A stretch of DNA of 64,000 bases from JANELJ01 sp024511395. GTDB taxonomy: Bacteria > Pseudomonadota > Gammaproteobacteria > GRL18. How positions within the stretch are numbered: the first letter of the stretch is position 1; each line of letters begins with the position of its first letter. The DNA is taken from NCBI GenBank assembly GCA_963681975.1, contig OY820613.1:2480001-2544000 (forward strand), in the 5' to 3' direction. Positions 63,195-64,000 of this stretch are shown here, piece after piece. Both the position numbers and the translations under genes were made by a program. Under the pieces are notes generated by a model. That model had not been told where the DNA came from, searched no databases, and saw only the letters and a program-made list of their open reading frames with translations.

Positions 63195-63588
63195 ATGTTA
63201 AGTGATGATGATAGGAAGGTTTTGAAGGAGGTAGCTCGAGGTGGTGGATATTGCGCATAATGCTTATTCGGCGGCGTTTTCTGATCCGCGTTTCCCTCCG
63301 CTGGGGCCGGCTGAGTATGAACAGCTGGATTAGCATATTTCGGTGCTCAGTGACACCAGCCCGATGCAGTTTGATTCTGAGGCTGATTTACTGCGTCAGA
63401 TCTGTCCCGATATTGACGGCCTGATGCTTGAGGACAATGGCTATAGAGGTACGTTTCTGCCCTCGGTCTGGGAGCAGTTACCAGAGCGGGAAGCATTTCT
63501 GGCTCATCTTAAGCAGAAGGCCTGCTTACCGGCCAGTTACTGGAGTGATACCTTAAAGGTCAGTCGCTATACGGTGGAAAGTTTTTAG
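63195..63588 (+). pseudogene. AMMECR1-domain protein, deleted and frameshifted
   Basis: ATG 63195 reads MLSDDDRKVLKEVAR. The rest continues in another frame (VVDIAHNAYSAAFSDPRFPPL), then TAG at 63331-63333, HISVLSDTSPMQF, LMLEDNGYRGTFLPSVWEQL and SRYTVESF. About 45 residues, including the usual CIG-type core, are missing between the first two parts. AMMECR1 and Memo genes commonly stand together; both are dead here. Confidence 0.82.
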
Positions 63589-63968
63589 TCCAGCTCCATA
63601 ACGCCGTCCATTTCCACTCCGGCATTTTTAGGTAAAGAGGCCACACCAATGGCCGCACGGGCTGGATAGGGCTGGCTAAAATAACGTGCCATCACTTCAT
63701 TAACCAGTGGAAAGTGGTTTAAATCCGTCAGGAAAATATTCAGTTTCACTATGTCTTTTAAGTCACCGCCGGCGGCTTTTGCCACTGCAGTCAGGTTTTC
63801 AAAAACCCGTACAATCTGTGCTTCCATATCACCTTCCACCATTTCCATGGATTCCGGTATCAATGGTATCTGCCCGGAGAGGTACACAGTAGTACCGACT
63901 TTAACGGCCTGTGAATAGGTACCAATGGCCTGAGGGGCCTGTTCGGTTGCAATAATTTCTTTTGCCAA
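63585..63968 (-). CDS. ridA: RidA-family reactive-intermediate deaminase
   Basis: RidA hydrolyses reactive enamine/imine intermediates from PLP enzymes such as threonine dehydratase, protecting the cell. At 127 residues it has the family start IIATEQAPQAIGTYSQAVKVG, the core YLSGQIPL, and the catalytic Arg region PYPARAAIGVASLPKNAGVEMDGV. ATG 63968 follows AAGGAGAATACT. It overlaps the AMMECR1 remnant tail by four bases on the opposite strand. The frame is intact. Confidence 0.95.
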   Translation of the reverse strand: MAKEIIATEQAPQAIGTYSQAVKVGTTVYLSGQIPLIPESMEMVEGDMEAQIVRVFENLTAVAKAAGGDLKDIVKLNIFLTDLNHFPLVNEVMARYFSQPYPARAAIGVASLPKNAGVEMDGVMELD

Positions 63969-64000
63969 AGTATTCTCCTTTTTTGAATCTTTAAAACTAT

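Overview
The window looks like a gammaproteobacterial chromosome. It carries the macromolecular-synthesis cluster rpsU-yqeY-dnaG-rpoD, a hisB-hisH-hisA-hisF-hisI-hisE operon followed by hinT and tatABC, and hrpA, syd, rsd, fnr, tsaD/plsY and folB/folK, all with gammaproteobacterial-type products. The regulatory content (an [4Fe-4S]-type Fnr, an NnrS-family haem-copper membrane protein, a TtrS/TtrR-like sensor pair, CheV, PilZ-type proteins) fits a facultatively anaerobic or redox-versatile bacterium. I cannot name the species.

The dominant feature is genome erosion by mobile DNA. One IS5/IS1182-type element of exactly 1498 bp occurs six times (one cut by the window edge, one nested and broken, four full length). 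Remnants or copies of IS982, ISAs1, IS3 (twice), IS481, IS21, IS110 and an IS701/IS4-like element also occur. Two families of short palindromic elements (MITE-like) are present twice each. One of them shares its terminal sequence with the ISAs1 remnant and has 10-bp target duplications. Many accessory genes are pseudogenes: an RND efflux pump with its fusion protein, a PP2C phosphatase, an S8 peptidase resembling phage-defence peptidases, a ParE-type toxin and its antitoxin, an HDOD protein, Memo and AMMECR1, DUF2835 and PilZ. Many carry in-frame TAG or TAA at positions where Gln is the likely ancestral residue.

Layout. 1-0.5 kb: IS end and ispG. 1.8-7.6 kb: decayed RND pump with nested IS. 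7.6-13 kb: mazG, rsd, MITE, cheV, TtrSR-like pair. 13.4-16.4 kb: IS, PilZ remnant, palindromic repeat, pentapeptide protein, DUF2835 and SAP small genes. 16.5-23.5 kb: hrpA, a cNMP/rhodanese-like protein, yigZ with a heptamer array, syd. 23.5-26.5 kb: PP2C gene split by an IS. 26.6-30.3 kb: YkgJ-like protein, hybrid kinase, fnr. 30.5-36.7 kb: his operon, hinT, tatABC. 36.7-47.1 kb: a protein with a PilZ-like C-terminus, then an IS graveyard with a split S8 peptidase. 47.5-52.7 kb: tRNA, rpoD, dnaG, yqeY, rpsU. 52.8-60.2 kb: MITE, tsaD, plsY, nnrS, a SirB2-like gene, a split toxin-antitoxin pair, folB, folK. 60.2-64 kb: HDOD, Memo and AMMECR1 remnants around an IS, then ridA.

Housekeeping functions (isoprenoid, histidine and folate synthesis, replication/transcription, tRNA modification, Tat export) appear intact, while accessory, defence and efflux genes decay. 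That pattern is what is expected of a lineage under relaxed selection, such as a recently host-restricted symbiont; this is inference, not proof.
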